A DNA stretch of 64,000 nucleotides from Acidovorax_G lacteus. GTDB lineage: Bacteria; Pseudomonadota; Gammaproteobacteria; Burkholderiales; Burkholderiaceae_C. Positions 8,269 through 17,126 of this stretch are shown in pieces. Within the stretch, counting starts at the first letter, position 1. Every line of letters begins with the position of its first letter. The notes beneath the pieces were generated by a model that worked only from the letters and a program-made list of their open reading frames with translations, had not been told where the DNA came from and made no database searches. The DNA is taken from positions 248,001 to 312,000 of the forward strand of contig NZ_BAABEX010000029.1 of the NCBI RefSeq assembly GCF_039540375.1. The letters run 5' to 3'. A program made the position numbers and the translations under genes.

Positions 8269-11172
8269 TTATAAGCTGAGCGCCGCCGACACCGCACCTG
8301 CTGGGGCCGTGCTGCGCACCAGGCGCTTGAGTTCGGGCACGCACGAGCCGCATTGCGTGCCGCAGCGCAGCTGTTGCTGCAGCTGCGCCAGGCGCTCGGC
8401 ATCGTTGCCCGGGCTGCGCGCGAGGCAAGCCGTGATGGCGTCGGCCCCCACGTTGAGGCAACTGCACACCGCGGCCGCCCGGGGCGGCGGTGCGGCGCCT
8501 TCGGGCGGAGCGCTGCGGGCTTGCAGCAGGTGGCGCCCGAAGGGCGCGGCCGGTGCCTGCGACAGCAGCAGGCCGCGCAGCCAGGGGCCTGCCTGCGTAT
8601 CGCCTGCGAGCACAAAGGCGTCGAGCGCCGCATCGGCCGTGGGCAGCGCCCCCGGCGCGGCCTGCAGGCGCAGCGCGCGGTGGTGGCCGGCGGCCGGGTC
8701 GGTGTAGCGCAGCGCCTGGGCATGGCGCAGGCCCAGCAGGCCTTCGATGGCGGCGAGCTGCGCAGCTGGCGGCGCGCTGGCGTCGGCCGCGCGCAGCAGC
8801 ACGCCGTGGCGCGCCTGGCCGGCCTCGGCCAGCGGGGTGTCGCTGGCAAAGGGCACGCACACGGCATAGGCCCAGTCGGCCAGGTGCGCGGCCAGCGCTT
8901 CGCGCACACGCAGCACCTCAGCCTCGGGCAGCCAGGCCATGGCCCACAGGCCCCAGGGCAGGTCCACCGGGTCGATGCGCACGGCCGTGTGCTTCAGTTC
9001 GGGCTGCTTGGAGCCCGGGCAGAAGGCCGGTGGCGTGAGCGCGTTCACACCCGCCAGCGGCTGGCCGTCGGCGCTGCGGCCGCCCAGGTATTCGCTGCCC
9101 CAGTGCATGGCGATGAAGGCCTGCGTGGGTGCCACGCTGGTGCTGGCCTGCACCGGCAGCACCACGCTGCCGCGCGCGCTGCGCACCTGCACGAGCTGGC
9201 CGTCGTGCAGGCGGCGGCGTTCCAGGTCTTGCGGGTGCACTTGCACGCAGGGCTCGGGTACATGGGCGAACAGGCGGCCCAGGGTGCCGGTGCGGCTCAT
9301 GCCGTGCCACTGGTCGCGCAGGCGGCCCGTGGTCAGGCTGAAGGGGTAGCGTGCGCTGCGCGGCTCGGCCACGGGGCGCCAGGCCACGGCGGCAAAGCGG
9401 GCGCGGCCGTCGGACGTGGGGAACACGCCGTCGGTGTACAGGCGGGCGGCACCCACCACGGGCTGCCCCGCGGGCGCGGGGCTGGTGGGTTCGGGGCAGG
9501 GCCATTGCTGCGGGCCGTGGCGATCGAGCGTGGCCCAGCTCAGGCCCGTGATGTCGAGGTCGCGCCCGCGCGTGGTTTCGCGGTGTTCGTTCCAGATGGC
9601 CTCGGCCCCGGCGTCGGCGTTGGCCGTGTCGTAGGGGAAGAGCGTGGGCAGGCCGGGGCGCAGCCGCGCTTCGAGCCGCTGGGCCAGTTGCGTGGCGATC
9701 ACCCAGTCGTGCCGCGCCTCGCCGGGCGCGGGCAGGGCGGGGCGCACGCGCGAGATGCGCCGTTCGCTGTTGGTGACGGTGCCCGTTTTTTCGGCCCAGG
9801 TGGTGGCGGGCAGCAGCAGGTCGGCATAGCGGGCGGTGGCCGTGGTGCCAAAGGCCTCTTGCACCACCACGAATTCAGCGCGTTCGAGCGCGCGGCGCAC
9901 GGTGGCCTGGTCGGGCATGCTTTGCGCGGGGTTGGTGCAGGCGATCCACAGGGCGCGCACCGCGCCGTCGGCGGCTGCTTCGAACAGCTCTACGGCCGTC
10001 TTGCCCGGCGTGGCGGGCACGCTGGGCACGCCCCAGAACGCGGCCACCTCGGCGCGGTGGTCGGGGTTGGCCAGGTCGCGGTGGGCCGAGAGCAGGTTGG
10101 CGAGGCCGCCCACCTCGCGCCCGCCCATGGCGTTGGGCTGGCCGGTCAGCGAAAACGGCCCCGCCCCAGGCCGCCCGATCTGGCCCGTGGCCAGGTGCAG
10201 GTTGATGAGCGCGGCGTTCTTGTCGGTGCCGCTGCTGCTTTGGTTCAGGCCCTGGCAGTACAGGCTCAGCGTGCGGCCGCCCGTGGGCTGGCCGTCGGCG
10301 TCGCGCCCCGCAAACCAGCGCGTGGCGGTGAGCAGGTCGGCCTCGGCAATGCCGCACACGCGGGCCACCTCGGCCGGGGTGCAGTCGCGCACCCGGGCCT
10401 TGAGCGCATCGAAGCCCGTGGTGTGGGCGGCGATGTAGGCGTTGTCGGTCCAGCCTTCCCAGAGCATCAGGTGCAGCATGCCGTTGAACAGCATCACGTC
10501 GGTGCCGGGCTGGATGGCCAGGTGCAGGTCGGCCTGCTCGGCGGTGTCGGTGCGGCGCGGGTCCACCACCACCATGCGCTGGCCGGGGCGGGCGGCGCGC
10601 GCCTGTTCGATGCGGCGGTACAGCACCGGGTGGGCCCAGGCGGTGTTGCTGCCGGCGATGAACAGGCAGTCGGCATGGTCCACATCTTCGTAGCAGGCCG
10701 GGGGGGCGTCGGCACCCAGCGTGGCCTTGTAGCCGGCCACGGCGCTGCTCATGCACAGGCGCGAGTTGGTGTCGATGTTGTTGGTGCCCAGTAGGCCCTT
10801 GGCCAGCTTGTTGAAGACGTAGTAGTCCTCGGTGAGCAACTGGCCGCTGACGTAAAAGCCCAGCGCATCGGGGCCGTGGGCCTGGGCAATGTCGGCCAGG
10901 CGCGTGGCGGCCTGGTCGAGTGCGGCGTCCCACGCGAGCGGCGTGCCCGGGCCCTGGCGGCCTGCGCGCCAGCGCGGCTGCAGCAGGCGGGCCTGCTGCA
11001 GCACCGCCGGGGTGGCCGTGAGGTGCAGGGTCGAGCCCTTGGTGCAGAGGCGGCCGTGGTTGGCGGGGTGCTCGGGGTCGCCGCGCACGCCGGTGATGTG
11101 CGCGCCGTCGGTGTCGATCAGAACGCCGCAGCCGACGCCGCAGTATGGGCAGGTGGATCGGGTGGTGGCCAT
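8269..11172 (-). CDS. nasA: Assimilatory nitrate reductase, catalytic subunit
   Basis: Cytoplasmic molybdopterin enzyme that reduces nitrate to nitrite for nitrogen assimilation. The 967-residue protein begins with the [4Fe-4S] motif CPYCGVGC (Cys 8, 11, 15; fourth ligand Cys 43 in GRLCTKG). The Mo-bis-MGD domains follow. The C terminus is extended by a BFD-like [2Fe-2S] domain with VCSCLNVG and CGTQCGSC, as in Klebsiella NasA, so electrons probably enter through a separate NasC-like partner that is not in the window. The frame is open to 11220, but those 16 codons are read from a palindromic repeat; the ATG at 11172 gives the normal MATTRSTCPYC start. Fourth gene of the operon, after nirD. 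Confidence 0.92.
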   Translation of the reverse strand: MATTRSTCPYCGVGCGVLIDTDGAHITGVRGDPEHPANHGRLCTKGSTLHLTATPAVLQQARLLQPRWRAGRQGPGTPLAWDAALDQAATRLADIAQAHGPDALGFYVSGQLLTEDYYVFNKLAKGLLGTNNIDTNSRLCMSSAVAGYKATLGADAPPACYEDVDHADCLFIAGSNTAWAHPVLYRRIEQARAARPGQRMVVVDPRRTDTAEQADLHLAIQPGTDVMLFNGMLHLMLWEGWTDNAYIAAHTTGFDALKARVRDCTPAEVARVCGIAEADLLTATRWFAGRDADGQPTGGRTLSLYCQGLNQSSSGTDKNAALINLHLATGQIGRPGAGPFSLTGQPNAMGGREVGGLANLLSAHRDLANPDHRAEVAAFWGVPSVPATPGKTAVELFEAAADGAVRALWIACTNPAQSMPDQATVRRALERAEFVVVQEAFGTTATARYADLLLPATTWAEKTGTVTNSERRISRVRPALPAPGEARHDWVIATQLAQRLEARLRPGLPTLFPYDTANADAGAEAIWNEHRETTRGRDLDITGLSWATLDRHGPQQWPCPEPTSPAPAGQPVVGAARLYTDGVFPTSDGRARFAAVAWRPVAEPRSARYPFSLTTGRLRDQWHGMSRTGTLGRLFAHVPEPCVQVHPQDLERRRLHDGQLVQVRSARGSVVLPVQASTSVAPTQAFIAMHWGSEYLGGRSADGQPLAGVNALTPPAFCPGSKQPELKHTAVRIDPVDLPWGLWAMAWLPEAEVLRVREALAAHLADWAYAVCVPFASDTPLAEAGQARHGVLLRAADASAPPAAQLAAIEGLLGLRHAQALRYTDPAAGHHRALRLQAAPGALPTADAALDAFVLAGDTQAGPWLRGLLLSQAPAAPFGRHLLQARSAPPEGAAPPPRAAAVCSCLNVGADAITACLARSPGNDAERLAQLQQQLRCGTQCGSCVPELKRLVRSTAPAGAVSAALSL

Positions 11173-11198
11173 GGGCGTCAGGGTTTCAAGCCAAATCG

Positions 11199-11249
11199 GC
11201 TGCTCGTGCTGATTTATCAAGCACGAGCAGCTATTAAATCAATAGCAAA
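11199..11249 (-). repeat. Palindromic interspersed repeat, copy 2
   Basis: GGCTGCTCGTGCT and AGCACGAGCAGCT form a hairpin, followed (in minus orientation) by the TAATAGCT/GCTATTGATTT-type flank. It lies inside the operon, between the nirD stop and the nasA start, and would fold in the mRNA. Confidence 0.9.
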
Positions 11250-11266
11250 TGCTGCCACAAGCAAGC

Positions 11267-11674
11267 TCATGGCGCAGGCGCGTCTGCAGCCTGCGCACAG
11301 GCGCTGCGCCGCGCCGGGCCGGCCACGGGGCGTGTGAGGTCGGTGGCCACGGTGGCCAGCTCCTGCGTGTTCAGGTGCACGAGGCCGCCCTCCACCCGCA
11401 CGGTAAAGCGCGGTGTGCAGCCCTCGTCGGGCGCACTGGCCTGGCCGTCGCACAGGCCGATGGTCCAGTTGTGGAGCGGGCAGGCCACCTGCGTGCCGAA
11501 CACGATGCCCTGCGACAGCGGGCCGCCCTTGTGCGGGCAGCGGTCGAGCAGTGCAAACACCTGGTTTTGTTCGTTGCGGAAGATGGCCACATCCAGCCCC
11601 TGCGGGCGGCTCACGCAGCGCGCGCCCAGCACGGGGATGTCGTCGATGCGGCAAATCGGTTTCCAGTCGGTCAT
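11267..11674 (-). CDS. nirD: Nitrite reductase (NADH) small subunit
   Basis: Rieske-type small subunit of the assimilatory nitrite reductase, partner of NirB. The 135-residue protein has the two cluster-binding boxes CPHKGGPL and CPLHNW. In NirD proteins these can bind a cluster or be vestigial; here both Cys and both His are present. The C-terminal tail (about 25 residues, Ala-rich) is longer than in E. coli. The ORF opens upstream at 11836, but MTDWKPICRIDDIP at 11674 matches the family. It starts 17 bp after the PilJ-like gene, which splits it from nirB. Confidence 0.92.
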   Translation of the reverse strand: MTDWKPICRIDDIPVLGARCVSRPQGLDVAIFRNEQNQVFALLDRCPHKGGPLSQGIVFGTQVACPLHNWTIGLCDGQASAPDEGCTPRFTVRVEGGLVHLNTQELATVATDLTRPVAGPARRSACAQAADAPAP

Positions 11675-11691
11675 GGTGGGCTCCCTCGGGG

Positions 11692-12483
11692 TCAGGCGGT
11701 TTGGGCGGCGTACAGGCCGGTCACGCGGTCCAGGCTGGTCAACAGGTTTTCGCTGGCGGTAAAGACCTCGGCAATCTGCCGCGCGGCCTGCGCGCCGGGT
11801 TGCAGGCGCTGCAGCGCCGCGTCGAAGAACACCCACTGGCCCTGGGCCAGTTGCAGTTCCTCGCGGATGCGGTCGGTGGCTTGGGGCGCGGTGCGCAGTT
11901 GCTCGAGCGCGGCCAGGAATTCGGTGCGGGCCTTGGCAATTTCGGCGGTGGCCACCTGCTCTTGCACCGGCAGCAGCGCGGCCAGGTAGAACTTGGCCAT
12001 GCGCTGGCTCAGCATGCGCTGGCGGCCGGCCACGTTGACCAGTATGGCCACGGGCTTGCCCGCGGCGGCTTCGTACTGCACCGTGCCCTGGTGTGCCAAG
12101 GCGAGCACGCGGGCGTCGGCGGCCAGCAGGGTTTCGGCACCGCTCTTGGCGGGCACGCTGCCCACCAGGGCCAGCTTGTGGGCGCTCCAGGCGGCTTCGA
12201 GCTGGGCGTAGGTGCCCTGGATCTGCGCGTTGGGCGCAAAGGCCTTGAGTTCGACCAGCTGGCGGTCGAACAGGGCCATCGATTGGTCGAGCACGGCGCG
12301 GGCGCTGTCGTTGCCCGGCTTGTGCACGAGCGCCAGCCAGGCCTTGCCCATGCGCTGGCTGAGCATGCGCTGGCGGCCGGCCTTGTTCACGGCGTCGTTG
12401 AAGTCACGGACCTGGGCATGGGTGGTGCCGGTGCTGGCCACCAGGGTGGCGGCCAGGCCGTGCAGCAGGGTGCGGCGGTGCAT
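11692..12483 (-). CDS. Exported PilJ-domain protein with two P-box-like motifs
   Basis: Protein of 263 residues placed between nirB and nirD. Residues 1-23 look like an export signal (MHRRTLLHGLAATLVASTGT, cut near THA), with an Arg pair that allows a Tat route. The mature part holds two similar halves, each opening with AGRQRMLSQRM (residues 35-45 and 152-162). This matches the PilJ N-terminal domain and resembles the nitrate-binding P-box of NarX/NarQ (NKAGSLRMQSYRL, from memory). Each half is predicted to be a helical bundle. No kinase or receptor output domain is present. A periplasmic nitrate/nitrite-binding role is inferred from motif and context. The ATG at 12483 is chosen because it opens the signal peptide. 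It starts 29 bp after nirB. Confidence 0.7.
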   Translation of the reverse strand: MHRRTLLHGLAATLVASTGTTHAQVRDFNDAVNKAGRQRMLSQRMGKAWLALVHKPGNDSARAVLDQSMALFDRQLVELKAFAPNAQIQGTYAQLEAAWSAHKLALVGSVPAKSGAETLLAADARVLALAHQGTVQYEAAAGKPVAILVNVAGRQRMLSQRMAKFYLAALLPVQEQVATAEIAKARTEFLAALEQLRTAPQATDRIREELQLAQGQWVFFDAALQRLQPGAQAARQIAEVFTASENLLTSLDRVTGLYAAQTA

Positions 12484-12512
12484 GGTGCGGCTCCTTGTGC
12501 AGTGGGGATGGC

Positions 12513-14984
12513 TCAGGCGGGCAGGGGACTGAACTGGCGCGTGTCCACGGCTGCCTTGTCGAACTCGAACCATGGGTCGGGTTCGCCGTCGAGCGCGAAC
12601 TGCAGACGCTCCCACAGCGCCTTGCGTCCCGCGGCGTCGTCGAGGATGCGGCGCTTGACGTAGTCCATGCCTACGCGGCCCACGTAGTGCACGGTGCGTT
12701 CGAGGTACCAGCCCTCTTCGCGGTACAGCTGCATGAACGCGCCGGTGTACTCCATCACCTCATCGGCGGTCTTGAGCTTGACGAGGAACTGCGCGACCTC
12801 GGTCTTGATGCCGCCGTTGCCCGCGATGTACATCTCCCAGCCCGAGTCCACGCCGATGATGCCCACGTCCTTGATGCCCGCCTCGGCACAGTTGCGCGGG
12901 CAGCCGCTGACGGCGAACTTGACCTTGTGCGGCGCGTACATGCGCCACATGGCGCGCTCCAGGTCCTTCCCCATCTGGGTGCTGTCTTGCGTGCCCATGC
13001 GGCACCATTCGCTGCCCACGCAGGTCTTCACGGTGCGCAGCGCCTTGGCATAGGCATGGCCGCTGGGCATGCCGATGTCGCGCCACACGGCGGGCAGGTC
13101 TTCCTTCTTCACGCCCAGCAGGTCGATGCGCTGGCCGCCCGTGACCTTGACGGTGGGAATCTGGTACTTGTCCACCGCGTCGGCAATGCGGCGCAGCTCG
13201 GCCGCCGTGGTTTCGCCGCCCCACATGCGCGGGATCACGCTGTAGGTGCCGTCTTTCTGGATGTTGGCGTGCGCGCGTTCGTTGATGAAGCGGCTTTGCG
13301 GGTCGTCTCTCGCCTCCTTGGGCCAGGTGCTGATCAGGTAGTAGTTGACGGCCGGGCGGCAGGTGGCGCAGCCGTTGGGCGTGCGCCATTGCAGGTGGCG
13401 GAATACTTCGCCAATCGTCAGCAGCTTGCGCCCATCGGGCAGGGGCGTGCGGATGGCCTCGCGCACGGCGGCGTGGCCGTGGTCGGTGCAGCCGCACAGC
13501 GCCTTGGTCTTGGGCGTGGCGCTGTAGTCGCCACCGGCCGTGAACATCAGGATCTGCTCGACCAGACCCGTGCACGAGCCGCAGCTTGCGCTGGCCTTGG
13601 TGTGCTTGCGCACTTCATCGAGCGTGAACAGGCCCTTGTCCTTGATGGCCTTGCAGATCGCGCCCTTGGTCACGCCGTTGCAGCCGCAGACTTCGTCGGA
13701 ATCCTGCATGGCCGAGGCCTTGCTCTGGCCCTGGTGGCCCACGTCGCCGATGTTCGATTCGCCAAACATCAGCTTGTCGCGGATGTCCTTCACGCTGCGG
13801 CCCTCGCGCAGCAGCTTGAAGTACCAGCTGCCATCCACCGTATCGCCGTACAGGCACGCGCCCACGAGCTTGTCGTCCTGGATCACGAGCTTTTTGTACA
13901 CGCCGCCGAAGGGGTCGCTCATCACGATTTCTTCGGTGCCTGCGCCGCCCTGGAAGTTGCCGGCCGAGAACAGGTCAATGCCCGTGACCTTGAGCTTGGT
14001 CGAGGTTTGCGAGCCCTGATAGCGGCCGATGCCGAATTCGGCCAGGTGCGTGGCCAGCACCTTGGCCTGCTCGAACAGCGGCGCCACCAGCCCGTAGGCC
14101 ACGCCGCGGTGCGCTGCGCATTCGCCCACGGCATAAATGCGCGCGTCGGTGATGGTCTGCAGCGTGTCGCTCACCACGATGCCGCGGTTCACGTGCAGGC
14201 GCATCTTCTCGGCCAGAGCGGTGTTGGGGCGAATGCCCACCGCCATCACGACAAGGTCGGCCGGGACTTCGCTGCCGTCCTTGAAGCACACGGCACGCAC
14301 GCGGCCCGCAAGTCCGTCCTCGCCCTCGCCGCGCAGCGATGCGGTTTGCGCCTGCATCAAAAAGCGCATGCCGCGCTCGGCCAGCGACTGCTGCAGCAGC
14401 TTGCCCGCCACGTCGTCGAGCTGACGTTCCATCAGCCATTCGCTGGCGTGCACCACGGTCACGTCCATGCCGCGCTTCATGAGGCCATTGGCAGCTTCCA
14501 GGCCCAGCAGTCCGCCGCCGATGACCACCGCATGGCGGTAGCGTGCGGCCGCGTCGATCATGGCCTGCGTGTCGGCGATGTCGCGGTAGGCGAGCACACC
14601 TTCCAGGTCGCGCCCTGGCAGGGGCAGCATGAACGGGTTGGAGCCCGTCGCCAGGATCAGCCGGTCGTACGGCGCTTCGACCACCGTGCCATCGGCCTGC
14701 TGGCCGCGCACCACGCGGCGCGTGCGGTCCACATCCGTCACGGTGTAGCCGGCATGCAGCGTGATGCCGTGCTCCTCGTACCAGGCCCAGTCGTTGAGCA
14801 CGATCTCGTCCAGCGTCTGCTCGCCCGCCAGCACGGGCGACAGCAGGATGCGGTTGTAGTTGGGGTGCGGCTCGGCACCGAACACGGTGATCTCGTACAG
14901 ATCGGGCGCGATCTTGAGCAACTCTTCCAGGGCGCGCACACCGGCCATGCCGTTGCCCACCATCACAAGCCGGGACTTCTTCAT
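12513..14984 (-). CDS. nirB: Nitrite reductase (NADH) large subunit
   Basis: Siroheme enzyme that reduces nitrite to ammonia with NAD(P)H in the cytoplasm. The 823-residue protein starts MKKSRLVMVGNGMAG, an FAD-binding Rossmann motif. A second nucleotide-binding region (VIGGGLLGLEAANGL) follows, then BFD [2Fe-2S] segments (CGCNGVTKG with CGSCTG, then CGCTDHG with CATCRP). The siroheme/[4Fe-4S] region has CVGSEWC and SGCPRNC. All four Cys ligands of the last site are present. The frame is open upstream to 15344, but that region is the sigma-54 promoter and antitermination leader, so the ATG at 14984 is the start. First gene of the operon, and the gene controlled by that leader. Confidence 0.95.
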   Translation of the reverse strand: MKKSRLVMVGNGMAGVRALEELLKIAPDLYEITVFGAEPHPNYNRILLSPVLAGEQTLDEIVLNDWAWYEEHGITLHAGYTVTDVDRTRRVVRGQQADGTVVEAPYDRLILATGSNPFMLPLPGRDLEGVLAYRDIADTQAMIDAAARYRHAVVIGGGLLGLEAANGLMKRGMDVTVVHASEWLMERQLDDVAGKLLQQSLAERGMRFLMQAQTASLRGEGEDGLAGRVRAVCFKDGSEVPADLVVMAVGIRPNTALAEKMRLHVNRGIVVSDTLQTITDARIYAVGECAAHRGVAYGLVAPLFEQAKVLATHLAEFGIGRYQGSQTSTKLKVTGIDLFSAGNFQGGAGTEEIVMSDPFGGVYKKLVIQDDKLVGACLYGDTVDGSWYFKLLREGRSVKDIRDKLMFGESNIGDVGHQGQSKASAMQDSDEVCGCNGVTKGAICKAIKDKGLFTLDEVRKHTKASASCGSCTGLVEQILMFTAGGDYSATPKTKALCGCTDHGHAAVREAIRTPLPDGRKLLTIGEVFRHLQWRTPNGCATCRPAVNYYLISTWPKEARDDPQSRFINERAHANIQKDGTYSVIPRMWGGETTAAELRRIADAVDKYQIPTVKVTGGQRIDLLGVKKEDLPAVWRDIGMPSGHAYAKALRTVKTCVGSEWCRMGTQDSTQMGKDLERAMWRMYAPHKVKFAVSGCPRNCAEAGIKDVGIIGVDSGWEMYIAGNGGIKTEVAQFLVKLKTADEVMEYTGAFMQLYREEGWYLERTVHYVGRVGMDYVKRRILDDAAGRKALWERLQFALDGEPDPWFEFDKAAVDTRQFSPLPA

Positions 14985-15012
14985 CGCAACCTCCGCGGGT
15001 GAATCGGAAAAC

Positions 15013-15071
15013 AAAAAAGGCGTCCGCACCACGAGCGCTGGCTGTGCCAGCCCCAGGGTGGGGACGCCTTT
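15013..15071 (-). terminator. Leader terminator of the nirB operon
   Basis: Read on the minus strand, AAAGGCGTCC and GGACGCCTTT pair (with inner CACC/GGTG) and are followed by TTTTTTGTTTT. This is an intrinsic terminator about 30 bases before the nirB ATG, positioned for antitermination. Confidence 0.85.
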
Positions 15072-15081
15072 GTCCTTGTGC

Positions 15082-15129
15082 GGTGCAGCGCGCCCTTGCG
15101 CTGCACCATGCAGGGGACCGTCTTCGGTC
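15082..15129 (-). promoter_or_regulatory. ANTAR-type hexaloop RNA element before nirB
   Basis: On the minus strand a 10-bp perfect stem GGTGCAGCGC/GCGCTGCACC (15082-15107) closes a hexaloop AAGGGC. It has A at position 1 and G at 4, as ANTAR proteins require. The upstream hairpin (15116-15129) has stem GACC/GGTC and loop GAAGAC: G at position 4 but not A at position 1, so this first loop is non-canonical. The terminator follows directly. The expected ligand is NasT (26977-27603). Confidence 0.8.
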
Positions 15130-15142
15130 TTGCCCATACGGT

Positions 15143-15158
15143 TGCAAACCCCGTGCCA
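15143..15158 (-). promoter_or_regulatory. Sigma-54 promoter of the nirB operon
   Basis: The minus strand reads TGGCACGGGGTTTGCA, an exact fit to the -24/-12 consensus TGGCAC-N5-TTGCA. The start of transcription is predicted near 15132, so the RNA would begin just before the first leader hairpin. An activator such as NtrC is expected. Confidence 0.88.
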
Positions 15159-15203
15159 ACTTGCTGACAACCCGTGTGTCGGACCCCCGCAGATGCCATT
15201 CAC

Positions 15204-15224
15204 GTCCGAAGGTGTCCTTCGGAC
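15204..15224. promoter_or_regulatory. Perfect inverted repeat upstream of nirB promoter
   Basis: Arms GTCCGAAGG and CCTTCGGAC surround TGT. The centre is about 80 bp upstream of the predicted nirB transcription start, a usual position for an enhancer-binding protein. It does not look like the common NtrC site. It could also serve the divergent receptor gene. Confidence 0.5.
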
Positions 15225-15436
15225 CCCGGGGAGCGGCCCCTGCACTCCAGACGATTGACCCAGATCAAGCGCACGCACAAATCGCTTTGCAAGCGCAACA
15301 TTTGGTAGCACTCTAGGCTCATGAGCAAACGGCCACGCCGACACCGGGTGTGTCGATGGTCAGAAAGGGTTTGCGAAGCGTGGGGCGTACAGCCCTCGCA
15401 GCGTTGTCTGTTGGTCCTGTGTCCAAGGAGTCCTGC

Positions 15437-17083
15437 ATGCGCGTCAACCATCCCGTCGTTCCGCACGAGTACCCGTTTCCTCCGGGCGAGACCCTGGTCT
15501 CCACCACCGATCTGCAGGGGCGCATCCTCTACTGCAACCCGATGTTCATCGAGGTGAGCGGCTATGAGCGCGAAGAGCTGCTGGGACAGCCCCACAACCT
15601 GATTCGCCACCCCGACATGCCAGAGGAGGCGTTTCGGGACATGTGGGAGACCATCGCCAAAGGCATTCCGTGGTCGGCTCCGGTGAAGAACCGCCGCAAG
15701 GATGGTTCGTACTACTGGGTGATGGCGAATGTCACGCCCTTGATGCAGGGCGAGCGACCCGTGGGCTACATGTCGGTGCGCACAGAGGCCACCCGTGCGC
15801 AGATCCAGGAGGCCGAGCAACTCTATGCCCGCATGCAGGAGGAAAAGTCGTCCGGGCGCATGGTCCACCGGCTGCTGGCAGGGCGGGTGGTGCGCGACAC
15901 CGTGGCAGGGCGGCTCGCCGAGCGGATGCGCCTGCACCCGGCCTACAAGCTTGTGCTGGGCATGCTGCTGCTGGTGGCGCTGGCCGCGGGCGCGGCCACA
16001 CTGAGCGGTCAGCCCTGGACATTGACCGCCGCACTGGCCTGGCTGGCAGTGGTGGCCGGTGCACTGGGCATGGCCTGGTACCTGCATGGCATGACGCTGG
16101 GGCCCATCGCGCAGATGCTGGGCTGGGCGAATCGCATGGCCGCAGGAGACCTCACGCAAAAGATCAGCGCCAGCCGAGACGATGCGGTGGGCTATCTGCA
16201 GAAGGCCTTGGCACAGCTCAATGTGAACCTGCTGTCCATCGTGCGCGACGCGCGCAACGAGAGCGAGCGCATGCAGTTGTCCACCCGCGAGATAGCGCAG
16301 GGCAACCAGGACCTCTCATCGCGCACCGAGGCGCAGGCCAGCAACCTGGAGCAGACGGCGGCTTCGATGGAGGAGATTACCGGTACGGTGCGCCAGACGG
16401 CGGAGTCTGCCCGCAAGGCCACCGAGCTGGCTTCGCAGGCCGCTGAAGTGGCCGAGCGCAGCAGCAAAGCCGTGAACGGCGTGGCCGATACCATGCAGCA
16501 GATCCAGAGCGCTTCGGCCAAGATCGGCGAGATCACCCAGCTCATCGACAGCATCGCCTTTCAGACCAACATCCTGGCGCTGAACGCTGCGGTGGAAGCG
16601 GCCCGTGCAGGCGAGCAAGGGCGCGGCTTTGCCGTGGTGGCCGCCGAGGTGCGGGCCTTGTCGCACCGCACGCTTTCAGCAGCCAAAGAAATCCGGCAAC
16701 TCATCGAAGACTCGGCCCACAAGGTCGATGACGGGCAGGGCAAGACCGCGCTGGCTCAGAAAACCATGGGCGAGTCTCTGGAACTGGTGCGCCGCGTGAA
16801 TGCGCTGATGGCGGAGATCCACGGTGCGGCCAACGAGCAGCTCAGCGGCATCTCGCAGGTCAATGCCGCGGTGGCCCAGATGGACACCATCACCCAGCAG
16901 AACGCTGCCCTGGTGGAAGAAAACGCGGCATCGGCCATGGCGCTGGCCTCTCAGGCCCAGGCGGTCACGGAAACCGTGCAGGTGTTCCGCATCGATGACA
17001 CGGCTGCCACATCACAGCCCGACGCCGTGGCACTGCGCCGGTCGATGAAGGCGCTGCGCGTCAGCACGCCTCAGGTGCACTGA
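15437..17083 (+). CDS. Aer-type methyl-accepting chemotaxis protein with PAS domain
   Basis: Receptor of 548 residues. The N-terminal PAS domain (about 15-115) contains LVSTTDLQGRILYCNPMFIEVSGY and the HPDMP segment typical of Aer-like redox or energy sensors; FAD binding is likely but not provable here. Two hydrophobic segments lie near 180-225, followed by a HAMP-like region. The signalling domain has the conserved tip IAFQTNILALNAAVEAARAG and QGRGFAVVAAEVRAL. A ribosome binding site AAGGAG (15425-15430) sits 6 bases before the ATG at 15437; the open frame from 15350 has no such site. It is divergent from the nitrate operon, with 452 bp between starts. It may steer cells by energy state. 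Confidence 0.88.
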   Translation: MRVNHPVVPHEYPFPPGETLVSTTDLQGRILYCNPMFIEVSGYEREELLGQPHNLIRHPDMPEEAFRDMWETIAKGIPWSAPVKNRRKDGSYYWVMANVTPLMQGERPVGYMSVRTEATRAQIQEAEQLYARMQEEKSSGRMVHRLLAGRVVRDTVAGRLAERMRLHPAYKLVLGMLLLVALAAGAATLSGQPWTLTAALAWLAVVAGALGMAWYLHGMTLGPIAQMLGWANRMAAGDLTQKISASRDDAVGYLQKALAQLNVNLLSIVRDARNESERMQLSTREIAQGNQDLSSRTEAQASNLEQTAASMEEITGTVRQTAESARKATELASQAAEVAERSSKAVNGVADTMQQIQSASAKIGEITQLIDSIAFQTNILALNAAVEAARAGEQGRGFAVVAAEVRALSHRTLSAAKEIRQLIEDSAHKVDDGQGKTALAQKTMGESLELVRRVNALMAEIHGAANEQLSGISQVNAAVAQMDTITQQNAALVEENAASAMALASQAQAVTETVQVFRIDDTAATSQPDAVALRRSMKALRVSTPQVH

Positions 17084-17126
17084 GCCAGCCTGGGCCACTG
17101 GCCTGCCAGGGCGGAGCGGGCGCGCG

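Noticed and set aside
11173..11220. N-terminal extension MINQHEQPIW of nasA
   Set aside because: These codons are read from the palindromic repeat; the same peptide appears before unrelated genes.
12495..15002. 835-residue plus-strand open frame opposite nirB
   Set aside because: Shadow of nirB with biased composition and no recognisable motif.
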